Assembly (NCBI GenBank): GCA_001898335.1
Contig: MKTS01000011.1
Coordinates: forward strand, 20,791 to 84,790
Length of the DNA: 64,000 nucleotides
Direction: 5' to 3'
Origin: Mucilaginibacter sp. 44-25
GTDB taxonomy: Bacteria; Bacteroidota; Bacteroidia; Sphingobacteriales; Sphingobacteriaceae
Part shown: positions 53,584-63,555 of the stretch, piece after piece
How the letters are laid out: each line of letters opens with the position of its first letter
How positions within the stretch are numbered: the first letter of the stretch is position 1
Made by a program: the position numbers and the translations under genes
The notes under the pieces: model-generated
Database searches by the model: none
Seen by the model: only the letters and a program-made list of their open reading frames with translations
What the model was told of the DNA's origin: nothing

Positions 53584-55503
53584 TTAGTAATGGTAACGTA
53601 CAAAAGCCTCCATAGCGGCATATTCGGCCATACCTAATTTATCATAAGCCTGTGCTGTTTCACGGTTGCGGTCTTCGGCACGTACCCAAAACTCACGCGC
53701 GTCATCACCCGGAAAAACAGGGCGGTCTTTTTGTGATTGATGTTTAAAGATAGCGTTGCGTTTGCGTAACACCTCTGCCGGTGATAGCGGAACCGCCATC
53801 TCGATTTCGTGCGTTGGAAATTCCTGCCATGCACCACGGTACATCCATACCCAGCAATCCTTTACCCAGTCTTCTGTCTGGCGCAAGCGGCGCAACGATT
53901 CAATGATGATATTAAAACATACCACATGGGTACCATGCGGGTCGGCAAAGTCACCTGCGGTAAATACCTGGTGCGGTTTTACCCTTTGCAGCAACTCCAT
54001 TGTCAGCCTGATGTCTTCCTCGCCAACCGAATTTTTTTGCGTTTTACCGGTTTCGTAAAAAGGCAGGGCCTGGAAATGTATATTACTATCAGGTACCCCT
54101 GCGTAACGCGCTCCGGCAATCGCTTCGGTTTTACGTATAAACCCCTTTACATCACGTATCTCCGGCGTATCTATCTGGTTAGGCTTTTTGGTGACCATAA
54201 ATTTGCGCATATCTTCATATATGCCTTTCATTTTAGCAGTGTCCTCACCTACGCTTTCTTTGAAGTCTATAGCAAATTCCATAAAGCGTAACACATCATC
54301 ATCCCAAACTGCGGTATTGCCTGATGTTTGATAAGCCACATGCACATCATGCCCCTGGTCAACCAGGCGGATAAACGTACCTCCCATTGAGATCACATCA
54401 TCATCCGGGTGCGGAGAAAATACAATAGAGCGTTTGCGTGCAGGTTCCGCGCGTTCCGGGCGCTGGCTATCGTCAGACCCTGGTTTACCACCCGGCCAAC
54501 CGGTAATAGTATGCTGTACCTGGTTAAATATATCAATATTGATCTGGTAAACCGGGCCCTTTTCTACCGCCAGTTGTGCCATACCATTGTTGTTATAATC
54601 CTCTTCGGTAAGTTTAAGAATAGGCTTGCCTACCGCGGTTGATAACCATATTACCGCTTTCTTGATCAGTGTTTCATCCCAAACACAGTCTTTAACCAAC
54701 CATGGGGTATCAAAACGGGTTAAGCCCGACGCGGCATCAACATCCAGCACAAACTCCACGTTGTCTGATAGCTGCAGATAAGTAGCAGGCACATCTCCTG
54801 ATATTTCGCCCTCCACAGCCTGACGAATAATAGGCGCTTTTTTAGCGCTCCAGGCCATCAGGATAATTTCGCGCGCTTTAAAGATGGTGCCTACCCCCAT
54901 TGTAATGGCCTTAGTAGGCACATTTTGCTTACCACCAAAATCACGCGAGGCATCGCGGCGGGTAAGGTCGTCAAGGGTTACCAAACGTGTACCCGAGTTT
55001 GGCGCTGAGCCCGGTTCGTTAAAACCGATGTGACCGGTACGGCCTATACCCAATATTTGCAGGTCAAGCCCGCCCAGTTCTTCTATCTGCCGTTCATACT
55101 CCAGGCAAAAAGCCGCTACATCGTCAGCCGCGAGTGTACCATCAGGTATATGTACATTAGCCTTGTCAATATCTACATGGTTAAACAGGTTCTCATTCAT
55201 GAAGGTCACGTAGCTCTGGTCGGCATCCGGCTTCATGGGATAATACTCATCAAGATTAAAGGTGATCACATTTTTAAAAGATAACCCCTCCTGTTTGTGC
55301 AGCCTTACCAGTTCGGCATATACCTGTATTGGGGTAACACCAGTAGCCAGGCCTAAAACTGCCTGCTGTCCTGCTTCCTGTTTGCTGCGTATCAGATCGG
55401 CTATGCGCTTGGCAACAGCCACCGAAGCCGCTTTCTGGTCCGAGTAGACCGTTACCGGCAGCTTCTCGTACCGGGTTTCTTCTAATAAATTTAATCGTGC
55501 CAT
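53584..55503 (-). CDS. nagB: glucosamine-6-phosphate deaminase fused to LmbE/PIG-L-type domain
   Basis: The 639-aa protein uses the ATG at 55503 (MARLNLLEET); an upstream in-frame start would add 19 hydrophobic residues and is unlikely. The N-terminal NagB domain has GLATGVTPIQVYAEL, FNLDEYYPM, and GIGRTGHIGFNEPGS with catalytic Asp/His. The C-terminal part has SPHPDDDVISMGG and DPHGTH of LmbE-like deacetylases. This fusion is known from Bacteroidota. It yields fructose-6-phosphate and ammonia from glucosamine-6-phosphate; the second domain may deacetylate. Confidence 0.95.
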   Translation of the reverse strand: MARLNLLEETRYEKLPVTVYSDQKAASVAVAKRIADLIRSKQEAGQQAVLGLATGVTPIQVYAELVRLHKQEGLSFKNVITFNLDEYYPMKPDADQSYVTFMNENLFNHVDIDKANVHIPDGTLAADDVAAFCLEYERQIEELGGLDLQILGIGRTGHIGFNEPGSAPNSGTRLVTLDDLTRRDASRDFGGKQNVPTKAITMGVGTIFKAREIILMAWSAKKAPIIRQAVEGEISGDVPATYLQLSDNVEFVLDVDAASGLTRFDTPWLVKDCVWDETLIKKAVIWLSTAVGKPILKLTEEDYNNNGMAQLAVEKGPVYQINIDIFNQVQHTITGWPGGKPGSDDSQRPERAEPARKRSIVFSPHPDDDVISMGGTFIRLVDQGHDVHVAYQTSGNTAVWDDDVLRFMEFAIDFKESVGEDTAKMKGIYEDMRKFMVTKKPNQIDTPEIRDVKGFIRKTEAIAGARYAGVPDSNIHFQALPFYETGKTQKNSVGEEDIRLTMELLQRVKPHQVFTAGDFADPHGTHVVCFNIIIESLRRLRQTEDWVKDCWVWMYRGAWQEFPTHEIEMAVPLSPAEVLRKRNAIFKHQSQKDRPVFPGDDAREFWVRAEDRNRETAQAYDKLGMAEYAAMEAFVRYHY

Positions 55504-55705
55504 AAAAAGGTTATTTAATTGTTCAATATCTAAAAAAATCAGGGCAAAAAAAATCCCCACCTAAAAAGTGAGGATTTACAACCAATTAACTAAATAAATT
55601 AACTCCCTATGCAGGAGCAAGTTTGATTTTATATGTGATGTACCTAAAATCATTATACAAACTTAGTAAATAAATATTCAGTAGCAAACAACTTTTTAAA
55701 ATTAT

Positions 55706-56872
55706 TTAAAAAGATACTTTCTTAAATGCCTGTTTAATATCATCTATTAAGTAACCGGCATCCTCCAGCCCAATGTACATCCTTATTAGTTGATGGCGAT
55801 CATTTGAAGTTTCATAATCAGCCGGTTTGACACCGGCAATAGCAGGGATAACCAAACTCTCGTGTCCGCCCCATGATACCGCCATTAAAATATGTTGTAG
55901 GCTATCACAAAAGCTTTCTATATGCTGCCATGTGGAGTTTTTTAGTGTAAAACTGAATAGCCCACCGCAGCCACTCATTTGCCGCCGGGCTAACTCTGAT
56001 TGTTTAAAATCTGCATCAAAAGGCCATAAAACCTTATCAACCTGCGGTTGCTGTTTTAACCACGCTACCACCTGTTTGGTTGTTTCAAAACTCCTGCCCA
56101 GGCGTAATGGTAAGGTACGTAAACCGCGTATGAGCAACCACGCCGAATGTGGCGACAATGCCGCGCCGATATTGAGGAATTCCTGTTCAAATATGCGCTT
56201 TATGAGCGTTTTACTACCCGTTACTACCCCGGCTACCACATCAGAATGGCCACCTATGTATTTAGTGGCTGATTGCGCTACCAGATCTACCCCCAGCTGT
56301 ATAGGTTGTTGGTAAAGCGGCGTACAATAGCTATTATCAATCATGGTAATGATGCCGTGCTGCCTGGCTATAGCTGCTACAGCAGCCAGGTCTTGCAACT
56401 CATAGCTGAAAGTATTTGGGCTTTCGAGATAGATAAGCCTGGTATTGGGCTGTATGACCTTCGTTATATACGCAGTATCGGTGCCATCTACAAAGGTAGT
56501 ATTGATGCCGTATTTTGGCAGCAAATGGTCAAATAACTTCACTGTCCAACTGTAGGGGTTACGTACCGATATCACATTGTCGCCTTGCTTAAGTAAAGCC
56601 AGTACAGGTATGCTTATGGCGGCTATACCGCTGCTAAATACCAGCGCGTCTTCTGCACCATCAAGAGCCGCCAGCTTTTGCCGTAAAATGTTAAGCGTTG
56701 GGTTTTGCCCGCGCGAATAAAGTGTAGCTTCAAACTCATCACTGAGCGCCTCGCGAAAATCATTTACCGTATTAAAGGTAAAATTGCTGCTTTGCATAAT
56801 TGGCGGCGATACTGAGTTAAAATATTGGTCGCGCTCTTCGCCAAGTTCGTTCAGGATGTAAGATAAGTCCAT
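55706..56872 (-). CDS. trans-sulfuration PLP enzyme (cystathionine gamma-synthase/lyase-like)
   Basis: The 388-aa fold-type I enzyme has YSRGQNPTLNILRQKLAALDGAEDALVFSSG, MIDNSYCTPLYQQP and the PLP lysine in SATKYIGGHSD. It belongs to the Cys/Met metabolism family; whether it acts as gamma-synthase, lyase or methionine gamma-lyase cannot be decided. It is co-directional with the amino-acid permease gene, 3 bp upstream, so transport and use of a sulfur amino acid are plausibly linked. Confidence 0.9.
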   Translation of the reverse strand: MDLSYILNELGEERDQYFNSVSPPIMQSSNFTFNTVNDFREALSDEFEATLYSRGQNPTLNILRQKLAALDGAEDALVFSSGIAAISIPVLALLKQGDNVISVRNPYSWTVKLFDHLLPKYGINTTFVDGTDTAYITKVIQPNTRLIYLESPNTFSYELQDLAAVAAIARQHGIITMIDNSYCTPLYQQPIQLGVDLVAQSATKYIGGHSDVVAGVVTGSKTLIKRIFEQEFLNIGAALSPHSAWLLIRGLRTLPLRLGRSFETTKQVVAWLKQQPQVDKVLWPFDADFKQSELARRQMSGCGGLFSFTLKNSTWQHIESFCDSLQHILMAVSWGGHESLVIPAIAGVKPADYETSNDRHQLIRMYIGLEDAGYLIDDIKQAFKKVSF

Positions 56873-56875
56873 TGT

Positions 56876-58216
56876 TTACTCAGGTTGTATAGTTTTTGGT
56901 TTACGCGCACCGAGATAATAAATACCTAAACCCAAAGCGTAAGCGGCAAGGCACCAAAAGGCGGCAAAAGGATCTTCCTTAAAAGTGATAAAGATGTTAA
57001 CAGTAACAAACCAATAAGCCAGTATAAATATTACCGGGATAAGCGGGAACCATTTAATAACGTAGATACCGCTTGTGTCCAGGTCTTTTGTACGTTTACG
57101 CAAGATAAAAATGGTTAAGGCGCAAAGCGATAGCCCAATGGTATCAAAAAACATCACGTACTTAAGCATCTGGCTAAAAGAATCTACAAAGAAAAGAATG
57201 ATGAGTGCGGCCGCAACAAACACCGTCATCCCGAACTCCTGTACCTGTGTTTTGGGGTTTACACGCTTAAATATCGGTGGTAAAATACCGTCTTCGGCCA
57301 TGGCATAGTATACCCGCGGGTTAGCCAGAATGTTAACGTTTACATATCCGAGCACTGATACAAACATGAGTATGGATGTTACCTTATAACCTGTAGGCCC
57401 GAAAATTACACCTGCCAGTTTTGCCGCCAATGTGTGAGTTTGCTGTATACCCCCAATGCCCAGCACCGCGTAGTACGCGTAATTGATGGCGAGGTAAAGC
57501 GCGATTACAGTACTTATGCCGAATACGATGGCCTTAGGGATATTGGTTTTGGCATTAATAATATCGCCGCCAAAATTGATGGTTTGCTGATAACCGCCAT
57601 AAGTAAAAAATACCGCCACCAGGCTAAGGCCAAATGCCGATATCATGTTACCGCCCTGTGAGGGAACAGCCGTAGCAACATGGGCTGTAGCATCACTTTT
57701 AAAAATAGCTGTGCATAAAACCAGTATGGCCACTACTTTAAATATAGTGAGTACGTTTTGGGCCCTTGCGCTCAATTTTATGCCTAAAAAATTAATAACA
57801 TACAGTACAAGTACCGTGGCAATGGTAGTTATTTTAGTACCTGCCTGGTTTTGCAAACTTGCAGGCAATAATATGGGGTTAATGTATTCGGCACCCAGCA
57901 GAGCAACAGCTGCAACAGAAGAAGCGTTACTGATCACCAGCACCCAGTTGATCATAAACGCGAACGCCGGATGATAGCAATACGAGAAAACTTTATAAAA
58001 GCCGCCCGTCGTTGGGTAACGCGCGCCTATCTCGGCAAAAGTTAGCGCACCGCATAAGGTGACCAATCCGCCAAATATCCATGCTCCAAAAAAAACCCAG
58101 GCGTTACCGGCCTTTACCGCTACATCGCTTGGGCTACCAAATATGCCCATCCCTATCACCAGGCTAATCACGATCATACTGAGGTCGAAGCGGTTTAGGC
58201 GGGGCTGTATACTCAT
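56876..58216 (-). CDS. APC-family amino-acid permease
   Basis: The 446-aa protein has about 12 transmembrane helices. The N-terminus has VIGMGIFGSPSDVAVKAGN, the substrate-binding G(M/S)GIF motif, followed by GGLVTLCGALTFAEIGARYP. The substrate is unknown; the adjacent trans-sulfuration enzyme, separated by 3 bp, suggests methionine, cystathionine or homoserine derivatives (inference). Confidence 0.9.
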   Translation of the reverse strand: MSIQPRLNRFDLSMIVISLVIGMGIFGSPSDVAVKAGNAWVFFGAWIFGGLVTLCGALTFAEIGARYPTTGGFYKVFSYCYHPAFAFMINWVLVISNASSVAAVALLGAEYINPILLPASLQNQAGTKITTIATVLVLYVINFLGIKLSARAQNVLTIFKVVAILVLCTAIFKSDATAHVATAVPSQGGNMISAFGLSLVAVFFTYGGYQQTINFGGDIINAKTNIPKAIVFGISTVIALYLAINYAYYAVLGIGGIQQTHTLAAKLAGVIFGPTGYKVTSILMFVSVLGYVNVNILANPRVYYAMAEDGILPPIFKRVNPKTQVQEFGMTVFVAAALIILFFVDSFSQMLKYVMFFDTIGLSLCALTIFILRKRTKDLDTSGIYVIKWFPLIPVIFILAYWFVTVNIFITFKEDPFAAFWCLAAYALGLGIYYLGARKPKTIQPE

Positions 58217-58314
58217 GTTATATTGTTAAATAAAAATTGTATTTTAAACTTGTTGTAATTGAAATAGAAAAGTGTTTAATTCGTTTAGAAAACTAAACCG
58301 CCCTATTAATTATT

Positions 58315-58995
58315 TTGAAGCAATTTAAACAAATATTACTTACAGGTATATGGATGTTTGCTTTTGTACCGGCTCTGTTTGCGCAAAGCGGTAAAGAGCA
58401 CAAAGCTTCGTTAAAACCCCGTAAAGTAAAATTTGCCTCCGCCCCGCAAAATCCCGCGGTTAGCCAGCAGCTTAAAAATTTCTTACAATTAGTAGCTGAT
58501 GCCAATGCCACGTTCAGTTTCCCTAAAGGCTTTAAAGAAATAAAAGCACCCAATAACGAGGATGTTTCTTTCGATTACGCCCTGGAGATGCCTGGTAAAG
58601 ATTTTGAGATATGGTTACAAGTACGTTCACAAAAAGAAAACTGGGCGGCTTATGAAAAAACACTTAATGATAAGGCCAAGCAGCAGGCCAACCCCGACTC
58701 GTTATACTACGAGATTGGGAAAGCGCAGGCGCTGGCTTTCGCGGGCGACAACGAGCCTCTTGAACGTGTATTGCCACCAAGTATAATGGAACGTTACAAT
58801 GCTGATGCCGGCAGATCTTTCATGATTAACCTGCCCGATGAGAAAATAACCAAGCATTACCGCTATGCATTGCTTATAACGCTGCAAAAATTCCATACAG
58901 GTACCATAATGGCTGTTTGCTTTTCTAACCAAAAAGGACCTGAGTTTTTCCGGAATATTGTTGGCGCCAGCAATTGCATAAAGTTTAAGCCCTGA
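58315..58995 (+). CDS. exported protein with TTG start, unknown function
   Basis: The 226-aa protein starts at a TTG (58315), giving a normal signal peptide (KQFKQILLTGIWMFAFVPALFAQ). Later ATGs would remove part of the signal. The mature protein has a mixed alpha/beta region with FSFPKGFKEIKAPNNEDVSFDYAL, and no recognised catalytic motif. It stands between the permease and parE on the + strand. Confidence 0.68.
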   Translation: MKQFKQILLTGIWMFAFVPALFAQSGKEHKASLKPRKVKFASAPQNPAVSQQLKNFLQLVADANATFSFPKGFKEIKAPNNEDVSFDYALEMPGKDFEIWLQVRSQKENWAAYEKTLNDKAKQQANPDSLYYEIGKAQALAFAGDNEPLERVLPPSIMERYNADAGRSFMINLPDEKITKHYRYALLITLQKFHTGTIMAVCFSNQKGPEFFRNIVGASNCIKFKP

Positions 58996-59103
58996 TAATA
59001 AGTGGTGTGGATATGTTAAGATTTTTAAATGCTCATTTAAAAATCAGTATGTTTATTTTTGCAAATAGGGCCTTCCGCGCCTGTAAGTTATTACTGAGAA
59101 ATT

Positions 59104-60999
59104 ATGGCAGAGAATGTAAATTATAACGACGATAGTATCCGTTCGCTCGACTGGAAAGAACACATCCGTTTAAGGCCGGGTATGTACATTGGTAAGCTCG
59201 GCGACGGCTCGGCTTATGACGATGGTGTATACGTGCTTTTAAAAGAGATTGTAGATAACTCTATTGACGAGTTTGTAATGGGATCGGGCCGTACCATTGA
59301 TATCAACATGAGCGATCATAAGGTTTCTGTACGCGACTATGGCCGTGGTATACCTTTGGGAAAGGTGATCGATTGTGTATCCAAGATCAACACAGGTGGT
59401 AAATACGATAGTAAAGCATTCCAGAAATCAGTAGGTTTAAATGGTGTGGGTACCAAGGCAGTGAATGCTTTGTCGACCTCGTTCACGGTGCAAAGCTACC
59501 GCGATAACCGCACTAAAATTGCCGAGTTTGAGAAAGGCGAACTGGTGCGCGAAGAACCTGAGAAAGATACCACCCAGCGTAACGGTACAGCCATCAACTT
59601 TACGCCCGATAACAGCATTTTCCGTAACTACCGTTTTATACCGGAGTTTGTGGAGAATATGATCTGGAACTACGTGTTCCTCAACTCGGGGCTTACCATC
59701 AATTTTAATAACCAGAAATATTTTTCGGAGCGCGGCCTTTATGACCTGCTTACCCGTAATGCCGATGCCGAAAACCTGCGCTATCCTATCATCCATCTCA
59801 AAGGCGAGGATATTGAGATAGCCATGACACACGGCCAATCATACGGGGAAGAATACTACTCGTTTGTAAACGGGCAGCACACTACGCAGGGCGGTACGCA
59901 CCAGGCTGCCTTCCGCGAAGCGGTAGTTAAAACCATTAGGGAGTTTTACAAAAAGGAGTTTGACGCTGCTGATATCCGAGCTTCTATTGTAGCCGCTATC
60001 GCTGTTAAAGTGCAGGAGCCTGTTTTTGAATCGCAAACCAAAACCAAATTAGGCTCACAAAATATTGGGCCGGATGGACCATCAGTTAGGGGATTTATTA
60101 ATGATTTCCTGAAGAAAGAACTGGATAATTACCTGCACAAGAATCCCGCAACGGCTGATGCCCTGCTGAAACGCATCCTGCAATCAGAACGCGAACGTAA
60201 AGATATTGCCGGTATTAAAAAACTGGCTAATGATCGTGCCAAAAAAGCATCCTTACATAACCGTAAACTGCGCGACTGCAAGCTGCATTTTGATGATAAC
60301 CACGAACGTAAGCAGGAAACCACGTTATTTATTACCGAGGGCGACTCGGCCAGTGGCTCCATCACCAAATCGCGCGATGTAATGACCCAGGCTGTATTCA
60401 GCTTAAAGGGTAAACCGCTTAACTGCTTTGGCTTAACCAAAAAGGTGGTTTACGAGAACGAAGAGTTTAATCTGCTGCAACACGCCTTGAACATTGAAGA
60501 TGGCATTGATACACTACGATACAATAATATTGTGATAGCTACCGATGCCGATGTGGATGGTATGCACATCCGCCTGCTGCTGATGACCTTCTTCCTGCAG
60601 TTCTTCCCTGACCTGGTAAAGGCCGGTCACGTATCTATCCTGCAAACACCATTGTTCCGTGTGCGTAATAAAAAGGAAACTATTTATTGCTACAGCGATG
60701 AGGAACGCCGTAATGCCATAGCCAAATTAGGCAACAAGCCCGAGATAACCCGCTTTAAAGGTTTAGGTGAGATATCGCCTGAAGAGTTTGGTTTGTTTAT
60801 TGGTAAGGATATGCGCCTTGACCCGGTGATATTAAAGAACGCCGACATAAAATCATTACTGGAATATTTTATGGGCAAGAATACGCCAACCCGTCAGCAA
60901 CATATTGTAAACAACCTGCGCGTAGAGAAGGACGACGAAAGCGTTAACCCGCTGGTTGCCGAAAAACTTGATGATGTAGAGCTCCCGGTAGCTGTGTAA
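59104..60999 (+). CDS. parE: DNA topoisomerase IV subunit B (ParE)
   Basis: The 631-aa ATPase subunit has [12 protein letters not shown] and [10 protein letters not shown] (ATP-binding N), [23 protein letters not shown], then a Toprim part with TEGDSASGS and [10 protein letters not shown]. It is shorter than most GyrB proteins and lacks their insertion, fitting ParE. It decatenates chromosomes with ParC. No parC follows; the next gene is cdd. A terminator lies 65 bp after the stop. Confidence 0.93.
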   Translation: MAENVNYNDDSIRSLDWKEHIRLRPGMYIGKLGDGSAYDDGVYVLLKEIVDNSIDEFVMGSGRTIDINMSDHKVSVRDYGRGIPLGKVIDCVSKINTGGKYDSKAFQKSVGLNGVGTKAVNALSTSFTVQSYRDNRTKIAEFEKGELVREEPEKDTTQRNGTAINFTPDNSIFRNYRFIPEFVENMIWNYVFLNSGLTINFNNQKYFSERGLYDLLTRNADAENLRYPIIHLKGEDIEIAMTHGQSYGEEYYSFVNGQHTTQGGTHQAAFREAVVKTIREFYKKEFDAADIRASIVAAIAVKVQEPVFESQTKTKLGSQNIGPDGPSVRGFINDFLKKELDNYLHKNPATADALLKRILQSERERKDIAGIKKLANDRAKKASLHNRKLRDCKLHFDDNHERKQETTLFITEGDSASGSITKSRDVMTQAVFSLKGKPLNCFGLTKKVVYENEEFNLLQHALNIEDGIDTLRYNNIVIATDADVDGMHIRLLLMTFFLQFFPDLVKAGHVSILQTPLFRVRNKKETIYCYSDEERRNAIAKLGNKPEITRFKGLGEISPEEFGLFIGKDMRLDPVILKNADIKSLLEYFMGKNTPTRQQHIVNNLRVEKDDESVNPLVAEKLDDVELPVAV

Positions 61000-61063
61000 C
61001 AGAAATGATAGTAGCTTGAACTCGTAGTAACTATTGTTTTTTAATAAATTAAACTTACCTTGT

Positions 61064-61095
61064 ATCCCCCGTTCTAAAAAGTGCGGGGGATTTTT
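61064..61095 (+). terminator. terminator after parE
   Basis: ATCCCCCG (61064-61071) pairs with CGGGGGAT (61084-61091), followed by TTTTT. Confidence 0.8.
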
Positions 61096-61147
61096 GTTTA
61101 TTACTAAAATAATACCCTCTCGTTTGGAGAGGGTTGGGAGAGGCTTT

Positions 61148-61648
61148 ATGACAAACCACGAGATCAATATATCATTCAAAGAATACAATACTGTTGAAGA
61201 TTTAAATATATCGGATAAACTGCTTTGCGAAGAAGCCGTTAAGGCTCTTGAATCATCACTTTCGCCGTATTCAAAATTCAAGGTTGGTACCGCAGTATTA
61301 TTGCAAAGCGGAACCATTTTACACGCCAGCAACCAGGAAAATGTAGCCTACCCATCCGGGCTTTGTGCCGAGCGGGTGGCGCTGTTCCATTGGGGTACCG
61401 CACACGCTAACGATCCTATTGTAGCTATGGCCGTTACCGCCCATACCAACGAATTTGAGTTAACAAAGCCCATTACCTCGTGCGGGGCCTGCCTGCAGGT
61501 AATGGCCGAATGTGAGAAAAGGCAACACCAACCTTTCAGAATATTGTTACATTGCAGTAACGGCCCCATTTGGGAGGTTGAGGGTGTACAAAGCTTTTTG
61601 CCATTCATGTTTTTTGAGGACCGCCTGATACAACAACCATCACTATGA
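61148..61648 (+). CDS. cdd: cytidine deaminase
   Basis: The 166-aa zinc enzyme has SPYSKFKVGTAVLL, GLCAERVALF (catalytic Glu with Cys ligand) and SCGACLQVMAEC (two Cys ligands). It deaminates cytidine and deoxycytidine to uridines in pyrimidine salvage. The ATG at 61148 (MTNHEINISF) was chosen; an upstream start would run through the terminator. It overlaps the next gene by 4 nt. Confidence 0.93.
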   Translation: MTNHEINISFKEYNTVEDLNISDKLLCEEAVKALESSLSPYSKFKVGTAVLLQSGTILHASNQENVAYPSGLCAERVALFHWGTAHANDPIVAMAVTAHTNEFELTKPITSCGACLQVMAECEKRQHQPFRILLHCSNGPIWEVEGVQSFLPFMFFEDRLIQQPSL

Positions 61649-62301
61649 AAAAATTAATTCTGCTATTTGTACTCGTACTGGCAGGCTTAGGTGCCTTCGC
61701 CCAGAAAGGGTTTCCTTTTGATAACGAGATTCGCGATTTTAAACACCAGGACAGCCTTAAATTTCCGCCTAAAAACGGCATTCTTTTTATCGGCAGTTCA
61801 TCCATCCGTAAATGGACGGACCTTGAACAACGCTTTGCCGATAAGCCTATTATTCGCCGTGGCGTGGGCGGTTGCACTATTGAACAACTGGTTAACTATT
61901 ACACGCCTTATATTATGTACCCATATCACCCACGTAAAATATTTATTTACGCTGGCGAAAATGATATAGCCGCAGGCAAAAGCGGGGAGTTTACGGCTCG
62001 TGAGTTTTACCAGCTATGGGCCATCATCAAACAAAACCTGCCCAATGCCGAGATCTATTATCTCTCTATAAAACAAAGCCCAAGCCGTGCTAAGTTCCTG
62101 CCTGAGGTACTTAGGGCTAACAGCCTTATTAAAGCGTTCATCAAAGGCAAACGCAAGAGCCACTATGTTGATGTAACATCAGTAATACTCAACCCGCAAA
62201 CGCAAAAGCCTGATGCCAGCCTGTTTGAAAGCGACATGCTGCATTTAAACAGTAAAGGCTACGATAAATGGCAGGCAGTACTTGCGCCATTAGTTAAATA
62301 A
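61645..62301 (+). CDS. exported SGNH/GDSL-type esterase
   Basis: The 218-aa protein has a signal peptide (ends GAFAQ), GILFIGSSSIRKW (block I, nucleophile Ser), GGCTIEQL, YAGENDIAAG (block III) and SDMLHLN (catalytic Asp/His). It probably hydrolyses esters on polysaccharides or lipids in the periplasm. It is coupled to cdd by an ATGA overlap, although their functions look unrelated. Confidence 0.9.
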   Translation: MKKLILLFVLVLAGLGAFAQKGFPFDNEIRDFKHQDSLKFPPKNGILFIGSSSIRKWTDLEQRFADKPIIRRGVGGCTIEQLVNYYTPYIMYPYHPRKIFIYAGENDIAAGKSGEFTAREFYQLWAIIKQNLPNAEIYYLSIKQSPSRAKFLPEVLRANSLIKAFIKGKRKSHYVDVTSVILNPQTQKPDASLFESDMLHLNSKGYDKWQAVLAPLVK

Positions 62302-62325
62302 TATAGAATGATGAACGCCAGACAT

Positions 62326-62371
62326 CGAATGATGAAATAAGACAATTCCTTACTTCATAGTTCATCATTCG
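62326..62371. repeat. intergenic inverted repeat
   Basis: CGAATGATGAA (62326-62336) is the reverse complement of TTCATCATTCG (62361-62371). A further GAATGATGAA copy lies just upstream near 62306. It resembles the AT-rich short repeats before bshC. Confidence 0.5.
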
Positions 62372-62394
62372 GTATTCGATATTTCATACAACAG

Positions 62395-62415
62395 AAAAGC
62401 CCCTTTACAGGGGCC
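62395..62415 (-). terminator. terminator of the NTF2-like gene
   Basis: On the minus strand GCCCC-tgtaaa-GGGGC is followed by TTTT (62398-62395). Confidence 0.72.
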
Positions 62416-62442
62416 CATCTCACACTAAACACTAAAATAAAA

Positions 62443-62868
62443 CTATTTGAAAACGCTGTAAACGTTGGTTATTTTCCAGCCTTTGCCGGTGTTGGCTATG
62501 GTTACGTAATTGCTGCGGGTAAAGTCGCGGTATTTCATATCAACTTTTACTACCGCTATGTTCAGGTTGCTTTCAACTACCTCTGTGTTGGTGGTGCAGG
62601 TTTGTTCAACGTCTTTTTCTGCTTTTAAAAAGTCGGTCATTTGCTTTTTATCAAAGCTCATAATGGTGTTGCCGCGCAACATATTAAACTTAGCCGATGG
62701 ATCTACCACCTGGTTTAATCCGTCAACTTTTCCACGGGTCATGGCATCAAGATATACGTTGATGGCATGTACACGGGTAAGGTTTGCGGTGGGTTCATCG
62801 GCGGCTTTTGCAAAGCTGCAGGTAATTAACAAGGCTAATGCTATGGTTACTGATTTTAAGGTTTTCAT
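62443..62868 (-). CDS. exported NTF2-like (lumazine-binding/DUF4440-type) protein
   Basis: The 141-aa protein has a signal peptide (ends FAKAADE) and an NTF2-like fold pattern: HAINVYLDAMTRGKVDGLNQVVDPSAKFNM, then strands ending YVTIANTGKGWKITNVYSVFK. The fold often binds small ligands, but function is not predictable. It is a single gene with its own terminator. Confidence 0.75.
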   Translation of the reverse strand: MKTLKSVTIALALLITCSFAKAADEPTANLTRVHAINVYLDAMTRGKVDGLNQVVDPSAKFNMLRGNTIMSFDKKQMTDFLKAEKDVEQTCTTNTEVVESNLNIAVVKVDMKYRDFTRSNYVTIANTGKGWKITNVYSVFK

Positions 62869-63008
62869 GGTATTGATTTTTTTGATTTGATGATTGTTTA
62901 TTTATCTATAAGATGCAATAACCATATCGCGCGTTACAACCTGAAATGTTAAAACGGCTCATTTAACAAACATTTAACATTTGGCGCATCAAAAGATATA
63001 TTTGATAC

Positions 63009-63524
63009 ATGATCGATTACAATACCATCATACACCAGTACGGAGAAAACGGTGAAAAGACCGGTTGGACGTATGTAGTGGTTCCGTTTGATGTGGCGCA
63101 GGAAATTTTACCCGGCAATAAAAAGGCCATGCGTGTGCGCGGTTGGCTTGATGATCTCCCCGTTTCGGGTATGGCTTTACTGCCGGCCGGCGAAGGCGAA
63201 TTTATATTGGCTCTGCGTGCAGAAATACGAAAAGCGCTGCACAAAGAGAAAGGGGCCATATTGCGGTTAAGGCTGGAGCACGACAAGGATTTTAAACTGG
63301 AAATACCGGCCGACCTGCAGGAGTGTTTTGAGTTTGAACAACCTGAAGCACTTGCCTGGTTTAATAGCCTGTCTAAATCGCACCAGGGTTATTTCTTTAA
63401 GTGGATAAATGGTGCCAAAACAGAACAAACACGCGCCAACCGGTTAGCGGCTACTATTAGTGCCGCTAACCGGCGTATAGACTATGGAGCGATGATAAGA
63501 GAATTGAAAAAATTGAAGGAGTAA
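63009..63524 (+). CDS. DUF1905/YdeI-type protein
   Basis: The 171-aa protein has an N-terminal DUF1905 domain (GWTYVVVPFDVAQEI, VRGWLDDLPVSGMALLPAG) and a C-terminal YdeI/OmpD-associated region (ALAWFNSLSKSHQGYFFKWINGAKTEQTRANRL). The function is not established; members are linked to bacteriocin protection in name only. It lies just before the repeat array. Confidence 0.82.
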   Translation: MIDYNTIIHQYGENGEKTGWTYVVVPFDVAQEILPGNKKAMRVRGWLDDLPVSGMALLPAGEGEFILALRAEIRKALHKEKGAILRLRLEHDKDFKLEIPADLQECFEFEQPEALAWFNSLSKSHQGYFFKWINGAKTEQTRANRLAATISAANRRIDYGAMIRELKKLKE

Positions 63525-63555
63525 TAATTTAAATCATTACCATCACTTACAAATA